64,000 nucleotides of DNA, taken from assembly GCA_018001015.1 (NCBI GenBank), contig JAGNIV010000002.1, positions 124,001 through 188,000 on the forward strand, in the 5' to 3' direction. The DNA is from Phenylobacterium sp. (GTDB lineage Bacteria > Pseudomonadota > Alphaproteobacteria > Caulobacterales > Caulobacteraceae). The translations under genes were made by a program, and so were the position numbers. Positions 1 to 7,431 of this stretch are shown here, piece by piece (the stretch's first letter is position 1; each line of letters opens with the position of its first letter). The notes under the pieces were generated by a model, which was not told where the DNA came from, ran no database searches, and saw only the letters and a list, made by a program, of their open reading frames with translations.

Positions 1-451
1 CGACTTCTTCGAGGAAGCCGCCAAGGGCCGGGACGCCAAGCTGACCTCCAACTGGGTGACCAACGAACTGGCCGCCCGACTGACGGCGGCCGGCCAGGAC
101 ATCGGCGACAGCCCGCTGAAGCCGGCCGACATCGCCGAGATGGTCCAACTGATCGAAGAGGACGTGATCTCCTCCAAGATCGCCAAGGACGTGTTCGACC
201 GCATGTGGGCCGGTGAGGGCGGGGCGCGCGCCATCGTCGAGAAGCAGGGCCTGCAGCAGGTCTCTGATACCGGGGCCCTGGAGGCGATGATCGACAAGCT
301 GATCGCCGCCAATCCCGGTCAGGCCGCGGCGGTGAAGGAAAAGCCCCAGGCCATCGGCTGGTTCGTGGGCCAGTTGATGAAGGAGACCGGGGGCAAGGCC
401 AATCCGGGCACGGTCAACCAACTCCTGAAGGCCAAGCTCGGGATCGACTGA
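1..451 (+). CDS. gatB: Asp-tRNA(Asn)/Glu-tRNA(Gln) amidotransferase subunit B, C-terminal part
   Basis: The reading frame is open from base 2 and gives about 149 residues of the C-terminal end of GatB. GatB is the tRNA-binding and kinase subunit of the GatCAB complex, which amidates misacylated Asp-tRNA(Asn) and Glu-tRNA(Gln) in the cytoplasm. The visible part matches the helical GatB/YqeY tail: SNWVTNELAARL near the left edge, then ADIAEMVQLIEEDVISSKIAKDVF split over two helices, and a C-terminal GQLMKETGGKANP segment typical of this domain. The N-terminal catalytic cradle lies outside the window. The aspS gene at 53.7 kb looks non-discriminating, which fits a need for GatCAB. The family call is firm; the gene is cut by the window edge, not broken. 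Confidence 0.95.
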   Translation, partial: DFFEEAAKGRDAKLTSNWVTNELAARLTAAGQDIGDSPLKPADIAEMVQLIEEDVISSKIAKDVFDRMWAGEGGARAIVEKQGLQQVSDTGALEAMIDKLIAANPGQAAAVKEKPQAIGWFVGQLMKETGGKANPGTVNQLLKAKLGID

Positions 452-467
452 CCCGCCAAAAAGAATG

Positions 468-497
468 GAGGCTCCGGAGCCTGAGCGCCGGGGCCTC
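468..497 (+). terminator. Hairpin after gatB, possible terminator
   Basis: A 10-bp stem (468-477 with 488-497, one G-T pair) and a 10-nt loop lie 17 bases after the gatB stop. A shorter perfect palindrome (469-482) is nested in it. There is no clear T-run after the stem, so termination strength is uncertain. It sits between gatB and the convergent RcnB-like gene and could serve both strands. Confidence 0.4.
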
Positions 498-519
498 TTC
501 ATGTCTGGCTGACGCCAGC

Positions 520-951
520 TTAGTTGTTGTTGATGATCTCGAAGATGATGCCGGTGGCGATCGCCGCCAGCACGTAGTCGTTGCCGGCCCGGTACCAGGC
601 GTAGCCGCGCGGCGGCTGGCGCAGGCGGTAGCGACCGTAGTCATAGACCGGATAGCCCCGATAATAGGCCGGCAGCGGCGCTCCGCGCCGCCACTGGTTG
701 TAGCCGGGGCGGTAGTAGGGATTGCCGTAATAGGCCTGGGGTGGGGGGCCATAGTTCCACCGGTCCCCGTAATAGTAGCCGTTGTGGCGGCCCCGATCCC
801 AGTCGCGCCGGTCATAGCGATCGGGACCGCGGTGGTCGCGCCGATCCCTGTGATCGCGATAGTAGCCCTGCGCCTGGGCGGCTGTCGCCGTGGCGGCCAT
901 GGGGCCGGCGACGGCCGCGACGGCGGCCAGGCTCAAGATCAGACGTTTCAT
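520..951 (-). CDS. RcnB family secreted protein
   Basis: A protein of 143 residues with an N-terminal signal peptide (MKRLILSLAAV to about AAQAQ), then a low-complexity segment rich in Tyr, Arg, Asp and His (about residues 28-75), then the conserved RcnB domain: RRGAPLPAYYRG, DYGRYRL, PPRGYAWYRAGNDYVL, ending in an Ile-rich strand and poly-Asn. Founding member RcnB of E. coli is a periplasmic protein in nickel and cobalt homeostasis; for this paralog no metal role is shown. An upstream in-frame GTG exists at 957, but AAGGAG lies 8 nt before the ATG at 951 and only 2 nt before the GTG, so the ATG is chosen. A second RcnB-like gene follows upstream on the same strand. Confidence 0.85.
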   Translation of the reverse strand: MKRLILSLAAVAAVAGPMAATATAAQAQGYYRDHRDRRDHRGPDRYDRRDWDRGRHNGYYYGDRWNYGPPPQAYYGNPYYRPGYNQWRRGAPLPAYYRGYPVYDYGRYRLRQPPRGYAWYRAGNDYVLAAIATGIIFEIINNN

Positions 952-1073
952 GCCCACGTCTCCTTCACCACGCCCTGACGGGCGGACATCCCTCGAACCT
1001 CACGATGGCCCGGTCAGGCTGAACCGCGCCTGAACGCCTCGTGCGGGGAAGAACGCCGCGCCCGCGGTGAGGT

Positions 1074-1562
1074 TCAGGGGAAGGTGACGATGCTCGTGAC
1101 CTCGCCGGTGGAGGTGCTGGCCCGGATGTATTCGTTGCCAACCTTGTACCAGGCGTAGCCGCGCTTGCGGGCCAGGCGGTTGTCGGTGACCATGTAGCCG
1201 CGGAAGTAGGGCGGCAGGATCAGGCCGGGCCGGAAGGCGCTGCGGCCCGGCTCGTACTGTTCGAAATAGCCCATGTTGTTTTGGCCGCCACCGGGCGGGG
1301 CGTAGTAGCTGCTGCCCGCCGGCGGCGGCGGGCGGTAACCTTGGCGATTGTCCTGGTGGCCGCTGTGATAGCCGTAGTTGCGGTCGTCCTGCGGATAGCT
1401 GTCGCGGCGCGCGCCGTAATCGTAACAGTCGCAGCGTTCCTCACGGCTCTCGCGGCTATAGCTTGAGCGGGAATCCCAGGATTGGGCCTGGGCGGCGGCG
1501 GAGATCGCCAGGCCGCCGGAAAGCGCCGCCAGGGCGGTCATGCTCAATCCAAAACGCTTCAC
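1074..1562 (-). CDS. RcnB family secreted protein, second copy
   Basis: A 162-residue paralog of the neighbouring RcnB-type protein. It has a signal peptide (VKRFGLSMTALAAL to AAAQAQ), a long Tyr/Arg/Gly/Pro-rich linker with a CDCYDYG cysteine patch around residues 42-48, and a C-terminal RcnB domain (LPPYFRGYMV, RKRGYAWYKVGNEYI). The start is a GTG at 1562, because the signal peptide begins there and GGAG stands about 8 nt upstream; the longer frame adds a non-signal extension. The 122-bp gap to the next RcnB gene has room for a separate promoter. The metal-binding role is inferred from the family name only. Confidence 0.8.
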   Translation of the reverse strand: MKRFGLSMTALAALSGGLAISAAAQAQSWDSRSSYSRESREERCDCYDYGARRDSYPQDDRNYGYHSGHQDNRQGYRPPPPAGSSYYAPPGGGQNNMGYFEQYEPGRSAFRPGLILPPYFRGYMVTDNRLARKRGYAWYKVGNEYIRASTSTGEVTSIVTFP

Positions 1563-1904
1563 GCCGGTCTCTCCCGCTCGAATCGCCCCCAGGCGCAGCC
1601 AGGGGGTGTGTTCCACAGGGCTACGCAATCTAAGCGCGGCTGTAAGCACTCTTCGCGCTCCGCGCGATGAAGGCTCGCGTGGGGCGTTAACCGCGAGCCC
1701 TCGAGATCACCCAATATGGGTATACAGCGGCGGTGGAGACTACCCGGCGAGTAACGCTGGCGAATGCTGCTTTGAACTGCGGCCGAACAACGCAGCCTTT
1801 GAGTTTAACCATATGTTTAGTCGCTATCGACTTCTCTGGTGTCGTGAAGATCGGAGACACGCCCTCAGAATGGGGGAAGGCCGATCAGGAGAGGGAATTT
1901 AGTC
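1563..1904. promoter_or_regulatory. Intergenic region between divergent RcnB-like and Sel1-like genes
   Basis: These 342 bases hold no convincing gene; the frames crossing it are short and lack family similarity. It is noticeably AT-richer than the neighbouring genes around 1710-1830 and should carry both divergent promoters. Visible signals are a GANTC methylation site (GAATC, 1580-1584) close to the RcnB start, TTAACC half sites at 1687 and 1805, and TTAA-N7-TTTA at 1805-1819, an imperfect match to the CtrA box TTAA-N7-TTAA. Regulation by CtrA is only a suggestion. Confidence 0.35.
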
Positions 1905-2174
1905 ATGCTTACGAGCGTGGAACCGGAAGGCGGCCTGCCGCTGCCGACCGCCGACGCCTCCGGGGACGAACTGTTCCGCATGGGCCTGCTGTACTCGACC
2001 GGTCAGGGCGGTGCGCCACTGGACTATGTCTCGGCTCACATGTTGTTCAATCTGGCCGCCATGCGCGGTTCGATGGAAGCCAAGATCTACCGCAAGGAAC
2101 TGAGCCAGGAGATGGCCTCCGACCAGGTCGCCGAAGCCCAGCGCCAGGCACGCGAGTGGCTGGCCCACGGCTGA
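1905..2174 (+). CDS. Small Sel1-repeat-like protein
   Basis: An 89-residue protein without signal peptide. The segment LFRMGLLYSTGQGG ... LDYVSAHMLFNLAAMRG has the spacing of a single Sel1/TPR-like repeat (Gly-Leu-hydrophobic-Tyr, then Ala-x-x-x-hydrophobic-x-x-Ala-Ala), followed by an amphipathic helix ending EWLAHG. Sel1 repeats mediate protein contacts; no specific partner can be named. The ATG at 1905 follows a purine-rich stretch. It is transcribed toward hfsD, which converges on it with a 60-bp gap. The function is unknown. Confidence 0.65.
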   Translation: MLTSVEPEGGLPLPTADASGDELFRMGLLYSTGQGGAPLDYVSAHMLFNLAAMRGSMEAKIYRKELSQEMASDQVAEAQRQAREWLAHG

Positions 2175-2234
2175 CTTGCCGATCTGGGTCTTGAACTTGC
2201 GCGGCCCGGCGCCCGCTGAAGTCGCTGTCTGTGG

Positions 2235-3035
2235 CTATTGACCCGCGGTCTGTGCGCCGAGAGCGTAGCTGAATCCGAACTGGATCGGCGAGAGGTCGCG
2301 GAAATACTGCTGGATGAACAGGCCCGCATTGGCCACGCCGCTGCGTGGCACATAGACGATGTCGAAGCGCCGCAGGGGCACGAGGTCGGCGTTCGGGTTC
2401 CGAAGGCCCTTCCCCAGTTTCACGGTCCGCATCATGCCGCGTCCGTCAGCCCCGCGCCGCAGGATAATGACGCCGTCGCGATTGGCGGTGGTCTTGAAGT
2501 CGCCGGCCTGGATCACCGCCCTAAGGGCGTCGGCGTCCCCGGCCATGTCGAAGATGCCCGGACTGCCCACCTCGCCCCCCACGAACACCTTCAGCGGCGC
2601 GGCCTTCGGCGACACATCCACCGCCGGGCGCAGCAGCAGGCTGGCATAGGCCTGCGACAGGGAGCCCTGCACCTCCGGGATCGTGCGGTCCGCGGCCATC
2701 ACCGCCGGTATCAGCGGCAGGGAGATGCGGCCATCCGGCTGCACTGTCACGGTCTTGTTCAGCTCCGGCGCGGAGGGCAGGGACACCTCGATCTCGTCGC
2801 CCGGATAAAAGCGGTAGGGCGGCTCATAGTCGCTCCAGGTCGCATAGGGGATGTTGCTGAAGCTGGCGCCCTGCTCACGGGCGGCGCGCGCTTCGCGATC
2901 CTCGCGGGACTCCGGTTCGTCGATCCGCCCCAACATATCCATGCGCGGAAGACGGGGAATGTGGGCGCCGCACGCCCCGAGCGCGACGCTCGCGCAGGCC
3001 ATCAGAACGGAGGCGAATTTCAGGCTGGGACGCAT
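2235..3035 (-). CDS. hfsD: Holdfast/polysaccharide outer-membrane export lipoprotein (Wza-like)
   Basis: A 266-residue member of the polysaccharide export (Wza/OMA) family, which forms the outer-membrane channel for polysaccharide. A lipobox LGAC places the lipidated Cys at residue 22. The export domain follows (YRFYPGDEIEVSLPSAPELN, then VTVQPDGRISLPLIP), then a SLBB-type ligand-binding region (LKVFVGGEVGSPGIFDM ... ALRAVIQAGDF) and RRFDIVYVPRSGVAN near the end. The ATG at 3035 is preferred over a TTG at 3056, because AAGG lies 9 nt upstream and the signal sequence begins there. It is divergent from hfsA across an 88-bp promoter region, as in the Caulobacter holdfast export genes. The symbol rests on family and gene order. 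Confidence 0.85.
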   Translation of the reverse strand: MRPSLKFASVLMACASVALGACGAHIPRLPRMDMLGRIDEPESREDREARAAREQGASFSNIPYATWSDYEPPYRFYPGDEIEVSLPSAPELNKTVTVQPDGRISLPLIPAVMAADRTIPEVQGSLSQAYASLLLRPAVDVSPKAAPLKVFVGGEVGSPGIFDMAGDADALRAVIQAGDFKTTANRDGVIILRRGADGRGMMRTVKLGKGLRNPNADLVPLRRFDIVYVPRSGVANAGLFIQQYFRDLSPIQFGFSYALGAQTAGQ

Positions 3036-3123
3036 GACCGCAAACCTTAACGACAATGGGTAATGGAACGTTAATCGTCCCCCGCCACGGTCCCCTTCGT
3101 AGGGCTAGAACAGTCGGAATCGC
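3036..3123. promoter_or_regulatory. Divergent hfsD/hfsA promoter region
   Basis: Toward hfsA there is GCTAGAAC at 3104-3111, which fits the Caulobacter housekeeping -10 consensus GCTANAWC, but a clear TTGACG-type -35 is not visible. A GAATC methylation site (3117-3121) lies 2 bp before the hfsA start. TTAAC and GTTAAT half sites (about 3047 and 3070) resemble CtrA half sites. Cell-cycle control of holdfast export genes would be sensible, but this is inference from short motifs. Confidence 0.35.
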
Positions 3124-4626
3124 ATGGCCGCGCCAGGGGCTTGGACAATCAGACCGCACGATCAGGCGCTCCGGACCGACTGGGCCGGCAGGCCGCGCTA
3201 TGCCGTCTCCGATTTCGCGACCCTGCTTTGGCGCGAACGCTATCTGATGATCGCTGTGTTCGCGATCATCTTCGTCCTGGGGGCGGCCGCCGCCTTCACG
3301 ATGAAGACCACCTATCCCGCCTATTCCAGCGTTCTGGTCCGCCTGGGCCAGGAGTATGTCTATGAGCCGCTCTCCGGCGACGCCGCCCGCGGCGCGGTGC
3401 CCGAGGCCGACGCCCTGATCCAGTCGGAGACCGAGATCATGGGCTCGGCTGTCCTCAAGCAGCGGGTGATCGACAAGCTGGGCCTGGCCCGAATCTATCC
3501 CAAGCTGGCGGCCAAGTACGCCGGGGCCAGCGCCCTGGAGAAGAAGCTGCTCATGGGCCAGGCCCTGCGCAGTCTTGAGAGCAACACCAAGATCGAGACC
3601 GCGCCTGATACGCCGATCATCCGGCTGAGCTTCACCCACGAGAACCCCGATACCGCGGCCCTGGTGCTCAACACCCTGCTGGAAGAATATCTGATCTATC
3701 GGCGCTCGGTGCTGATCGACCCCACCTCTCCGGCGCTGGGCCGTCAACGCGAGGCCTTCGAGCAGCGTCTGATCGAGGCCGACGCCGCCTACGAAGCCTT
3801 CTTGAACAACAACCGGATCGGCGACTTCGTAGCCGAGAAGGCTTCCCTGGGCCAGCTTCAGCAGCAGATCGAGCAGCAGAAGTACCAGACCGACGCTCAG
3901 CTCCAGGACCGCATCGGTCGGCTGGCCATGCTGGATTCGCAGTTGGGCCAAGTGTCGCAGGAGGTCGGTCTCTACCGCGACGTTTCCAGCGCCGTTGGCG
4001 ATAAGCTGGTGACATTGAAGCTGCAGCGGGAGGACCTGCTGTCGCGCTACAAGAATGACGCCCGTCCGGTTCAGGAGCTGGACGCCCAGATCGCCCAGCT
4101 GGAGGCTGGGATCGCCGCGGGCCGCACCCACGCTGACGGCGCCAAGCGGTTCGGGATCAATCCCGTCTACCAGACCATCCAGACCGAGAAGATTCAGCTG
4201 ACCGCCGAGGTGGCCGCCCTGCGCCAGTCGCAGTCTGCGCTGGCGGGCCAAGTGAACCAGCTTACCGAGCGCCGGCTGCGCCTGGCGGAACTGGAGCCCC
4301 GGTTCCAGGCCCTGGCCCTGGACCGCGATGTCCTGCAGGCCAATGTCCGCGACTTCACCGTCAAGGAAGAGCAGAGCCGCGCGGCCAACGAGATCGCCTC
4401 GACCACCAACGACAACATCCGCATCGTCAGCCGCGCCGTGGCGCCGACCAAGGGCAAGAGCTTGAAGAAGCCGGTGATCGTGCTGGCCTTCCTGTTCGCC
4501 GCCTTCACCGCCCTGTGCGCCGGCCTCCTGCGGATGTTCCTGCGGCCGGGCCTGCCCACCGCCCAGTCCGCTTCGCGCACCTTCGACCTTCCCGTGCTCG
4601 CCACGGCGTCGATGAAGGTTAGGTAG
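3124..4626 (+). CDS. hfsA: Holdfast polysaccharide co-polymerase, Wzz/GumC family
   Basis: A 500-residue inner-membrane chain-length and export protein. The N-terminal Wzz domain starts near residue 28 (YAVSDFATLLWRERYLMI), with a first transmembrane helix at about 39-59 and a periplasmic part carrying long coiled-coil helices (about 190-420, rich in Gln, Glu and Leu). The second helix is near the C-terminus (PVIVLAFLFAAFTALCAGLL), preceded by the Pro-rich RAVAPTKGKSLKKP motif common to co-polymerases. It ends soon after the second helix and has no fused kinase; the kinase-like partner is the separate hfsB 80 bp downstream. It should link HfsB and the polymerase to the HfsD channel. The Shine-Dalgarno signal before the ATG is weak. 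Confidence 0.88.
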   Translation: MAAPGAWTIRPHDQALRTDWAGRPRYAVSDFATLLWRERYLMIAVFAIIFVLGAAAAFTMKTTYPAYSSVLVRLGQEYVYEPLSGDAARGAVPEADALIQSETEIMGSAVLKQRVIDKLGLARIYPKLAAKYAGASALEKKLLMGQALRSLESNTKIETAPDTPIIRLSFTHENPDTAALVLNTLLEEYLIYRRSVLIDPTSPALGRQREAFEQRLIEADAAYEAFLNNNRIGDFVAEKASLGQLQQQIEQQKYQTDAQLQDRIGRLAMLDSQLGQVSQEVGLYRDVSSAVGDKLVTLKLQREDLLSRYKNDARPVQELDAQIAQLEAGIAAGRTHADGAKRFGINPVYQTIQTEKIQLTAEVAALRQSQSALAGQVNQLTERRLRLAELEPRFQALALDRDVLQANVRDFTVKEEQSRAANEIASTTNDNIRIVSRAVAPTKGKSLKKPVIVLAFLFAAFTALCAGLLRMFLRPGLPTAQSASRTFDLPVLATASMKVR

Positions 4627-4706
4627 GACGGCGACGGAACCGGCGCCGTTCGTTCGCCTTGAACTTGCGGTAGTTTGGAAGCCTTACGCGTGTATCGATT
4701 CGAGGG

Positions 4707-5408
4707 ATGGTGGACCTGAACGCCGAGATGGCCGACCTCTGGGCGTCACTGGGCGCGCCGGCCGCAGGCCGGGCGCGGGTGATCCAGGTCGTGGCCGCAC
4801 GCCGGGGGGAGGGCACGTCCACGGTGGCGCGCGAGCTTGCCTGGTTCGCGGCCAAGCGCGCCGGCCGTTCAGTTTGGCTGGTGGATCTCGACCTGCTGGC
4901 CTCGCCGCAGTATCTCGCCGTCCGCGATGAGGCCGAGCGCTACGGCGCCCTGGGCGAGCCCGCCGCCGCCAGCCCCGACGGCTCGATCTTCTTCACCGTC
5001 CAGCCGGCTTCGCTCAGTCCCGACGGACAGCCCTGGCCCGACGCCCGCTATCTCACCGCCCATCGCGTGGGCGCCGCCCGCTGGTGGGTCACCCGGTTTC
5101 GGCGCGAGAGCCTGAAGGGCCGGCAGGGGGTCCACATCCTGCCCACGGGCGACTACTGGAACGCCCTGCGGAAATATGCCGACCTGATCATCGTCGATTG
5201 CCCCTCGCCCGAGCGGTCGCAGGCCGCCCTGACCGTCGCGCCCTTCATGGACCAGACCGTCCTGGTGGTCGCCGCCGACGAGGCCGACGTCCGCGCCCCG
5301 GCCCAGCTACGCGACGCCCTCGTGGCCGCCGGCGGCACGGTGGCCGGCATATTCTTCAACCGGGTCACGGTGACCCCGCCGGGCTTCCTGAAGGCCATCC
5401 TGCCGTGA
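4707..5408 (+). CDS. hfsB: Holdfast BY-kinase-like P-loop ATPase
   Basis: A 233-residue cytoplasmic ATPase of the CpsD/CapB bacterial tyrosine-kinase family, partner of the co-polymerase HfsA. It shows a degenerate Walker A (ARRGEGTSTVAREL, about residues 31-44), Walker A' (VWLVDLDLL, about 56-64) and Walker B (LIIVDCPSPE, about 164-173). The usual C-terminal tyrosine cluster is missing: the protein ends GGTVAGIFFNRVTVTPPGF and a few residues more, with no Tyr. It may therefore act by ATP binding, or phosphorylate other sites. The GAGGG directly before the ATG at 4707 is too close to be ideal. The stop overlaps the hfsC start by 4 nt (GTGA), which indicates translational coupling. Confidence 0.82.
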   Translation: MVDLNAEMADLWASLGAPAAGRARVIQVVAARRGEGTSTVARELAWFAAKRAGRSVWLVDLDLLASPQYLAVRDEAERYGALGEPAAASPDGSIFFTVQPASLSPDGQPWPDARYLTAHRVGAARWWVTRFRRESLKGRQGVHILPTGDYWNALRKYADLIIVDCPSPERSQAALTVAPFMDQTVLVVAADEADVRAPAQLRDALVAAGGTVAGIFFNRVTVTPPGFLKAILP

Positions 5409-6670
5409 CCCAGGCCACCTGGAGCGGCGTGGAGGTCGGGGGCCGACCCCAGGTCAGCCCCTGGACGCTGATGATCTTCGCCGCCAGCCTGCTCATCATG
5501 CTGACCTTCAGCGAGGGCTGGGTCTTCCCGCTGCGGGGCGACGCCAACAACACCGCCTTCGACAAGCTGATCCCCCTCGGCTACCTGCCCGCCTATGCGG
5601 CCGGCGCGATGCTGTTCGCCCTGGCCCCGGTCAGCACGGTCATGGCCCTGATCCGGCAACCGTTCCTCATCGCCCTGATGCTGGTGGTCGGGGCCTCGAT
5701 CTTCTGGTCCACGGCGCCGGACATAACCGCGCGCCGGATCGTCGCGGTCTACGCCACCACCCTGGGCGGGATCGTGCTGGGCGCCCGTTATCGCTGGGCC
5801 GATCTCGCCGAGGTGTTCGCCACCGCCTTCGCCGTCCTGGCCGTGATCTGCTTGCTCATGTCCCTGGCCGTGCCCTCCATCGGAGTGATGCACGAGCTCT
5901 TCCCCGGCGCCTGGCGCGGAGTCTGGGCCGACAAGAACGCGATGGGCGGCATCATGACCCTCGGCTTCGCCATTCTAGCGGGCGCGGCCATGCTCAACCC
6001 CGCTCGGGCGAAGATCTGGTGGCCCTTCGCGGCCCTGGCCGTGCTGCTGGTGATCATGTCCACCTCCAAGACCTCCCTGGTCTCGGTGATCCTGGCGCTG
6101 GGCGGACTGATGTTCGTGGCCATCGTGCGGCGTGGCCCGGCGGTCAGCGTCGCCAGCTCCTGGCTGGCGGTGCTGGGCCTGGTGGCGGCGATGTCCGTGG
6201 CTCTGTTCGCGTCGGACATGGTGTTCAAGGCCCTGGGCAAGGACGCGACCCTCACGGGGCGGACCGAGATCTGGGCCGCCGCCATGCACCAGATCGAGAA
6301 GCGCCCATGGACCGGCTATGGCTACAGCGCGATCTATGACGACGAGAGCCGCTGGGGCCCCCGGGCCAAGATCGTCAAGGAGGCGGGCTGGAAGCCGCAC
6401 CATTCCCACAACACCTGGATCGAACAGTGGCTGGGTCTGGGAATCTTCGGCCTGGCCGCCTGGGCGATGTGCTTCCTGCAGACCGTGATCCTGGCCGTCG
6501 TCGCGATCTATCGGGACAAGGGGGCCTATCTCGCCGTGCCGTTCCTGGTGGTCTACGGCGTGACCTCGCTCACCGAGAGCGTGGCGGTGAACTACAACGA
6601 TTTCCGCTGGGTGATCTTCGTGGCCCTGGCGGTCAAGCTCTGCTGGCCCGACCGCAACGTCAGAAGCTAG
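5405..6670 (+). CDS. hfsC: Holdfast repeat-unit polymerase, O-antigen ligase/Wzy family
   Basis: A 421-residue polytopic inner-membrane protein with about ten hydrophobic helices. The start is a GTG at 5405 overlapping the hfsB stop. The Wzy_C/O-antigen-ligase signature is clear in the large periplasmic loop: LTGRTEIWAAAMHQIEKRPW, GYGYSAIYDD and HHSHNTWIEQWLGLG. It is expected to polymerise lipid-linked repeat units at the periplasmic face after flipping by HfsF. In Caulobacter a second polymerase, HfsI, is known elsewhere, so this may be one of two. Its stop codon overlaps the stop codon of the convergent hfsH. The family is certain; the symbol rests on synteny. Confidence 0.87.
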   Translation: MTQATWSGVEVGGRPQVSPWTLMIFAASLLIMLTFSEGWVFPLRGDANNTAFDKLIPLGYLPAYAAGAMLFALAPVSTVMALIRQPFLIALMLVVGASIFWSTAPDITARRIVAVYATTLGGIVLGARYRWADLAEVFATAFAVLAVICLLMSLAVPSIGVMHELFPGAWRGVWADKNAMGGIMTLGFAILAGAAMLNPARAKIWWPFAALAVLLVIMSTSKTSLVSVILALGGLMFVAIVRRGPAVSVASSWLAVLGLVAAMSVALFASDMVFKALGKDATLTGRTEIWAAAMHQIEKRPWTGYGYSAIYDDESRWGPRAKIVKEAGWKPHHSHNTWIEQWLGLGIFGLAAWAMCFLQTVILAVVAIYRDKGAYLAVPFLVVYGVTSLTESVAVNYNDFRWVIFVALAVKLCWPDRNVRS

Positions 6671-7431
6671 AGACCGAGGCGCCGGGCGCCCTCGCGCACC
6701 GTCACCACCTCGAACCCGTCCGCCGTCGCCTGATCGATCAGCCGCGCCAGGACCTCGGGCGTGCAGCCCCAGGGGGAGGGATCTGGCCGCACGTCGTGGG
6801 TATAGAGGATCAGCCAGGCGTTCTTGGCCTTGGCCTCGGCCAGCCATTTCCGCGCGACCGTCTCGCCGTCCGGCCCCTCGATGCCGACGGCCGGGACCTG
6901 ATTGAGGTCCGTACCCTTCTCGACAACACCGTGGTGCAGGGCGCGCAGGGTCGAGAACCGCTTGGCGAGCGTCCCCTTGGGGCCGCCGGCCACGTCGCCA
7001 TAGGGGTAGGCGAAGCTCACCATCTCTCCGACCTCCCAGGCCGCCACCGCCTCGGCGTTGCGGACCACATCGGCGAGCGCCGCCGGACCCGAGGCCTGGC
7101 CGCAATCGAGGTGGGAATAGGTGTGGCAAGCGATCTCGTGTCCGGCCTTGGCCAGGCGCCTGTAGTCCACCGGCTCGGCGCAGGCGCCCATGGGCGCCTC
7201 GGTTCCGGCCAGGCCGGCGGAGACGTAGTAGGTGCCCGCCAGCCCGCGGGTCTCCAGCAGGACCGCGCCGGCCACCGCGGCGGTCAGGGGGGCGTCGTCG
7301 AAGGTGAACGAGACCATGGGCCCGCTCGGCGCTGTCGCCAGCGGCCGGGTGTTGATCAGCCGGACCAGACGGCGACGCAGCTTGCCCTTCAGGGAGCGGT
7401 CGGCGGAATAGGCCTCTGCATAGCTCGACAT
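6667..7431 (-). CDS. hfsH: Holdfast polysaccharide deacetylase (NodB family)
   Basis: A 254-residue carbohydrate esterase family 4 enzyme that should remove N-acetyl groups from holdfast glycan, which is known to be needed for cohesion and anchoring. NodB motifs are present: MVSFTFDDAPL (catalytic base and metal Asp), HEIACHTYSHLDC (metal His pair), SFAYPYGD (motif 3) and LILYTHDVRP (motif 5 His). No signal peptide is visible, so it may act in the cytoplasm on the lipid-linked unit. The ATG at 7431 shares one base with the hfsG stop (TGATG), giving tight coupling. It ends on top of the hfsC stop from the other strand. Confidence 0.9.
   Translation of the reverse strand: MSSYAEAYSADRSLKGKLRRRLVRLINTRPLATAPSGPMVSFTFDDAPLTAAVAGAVLLETRGLAGTYYVSAGLAGTEAPMGACAEPVDYRRLAKAGHEIACHTYSHLDCGQASGPAALADVVRNAEAVAAWEVGEMVSFAYPYGDVAGGPKGTLAKRFSTLRALHHGVVEKGTDLNQVPAVGIEGPDGETVARKWLAEAKAKNAWLILYTHDVRPDPSPWGCTPEVLARLIDQATADGFEVVTVREGARRLGL

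Noticed and set aside
520..760. Tyr-rich low-complexity DNA in the RcnB-like gene as tandem repeat
   Set aside because: The nucleotide sequence is not periodic; only amino acid composition is biased, as is usual in this family.
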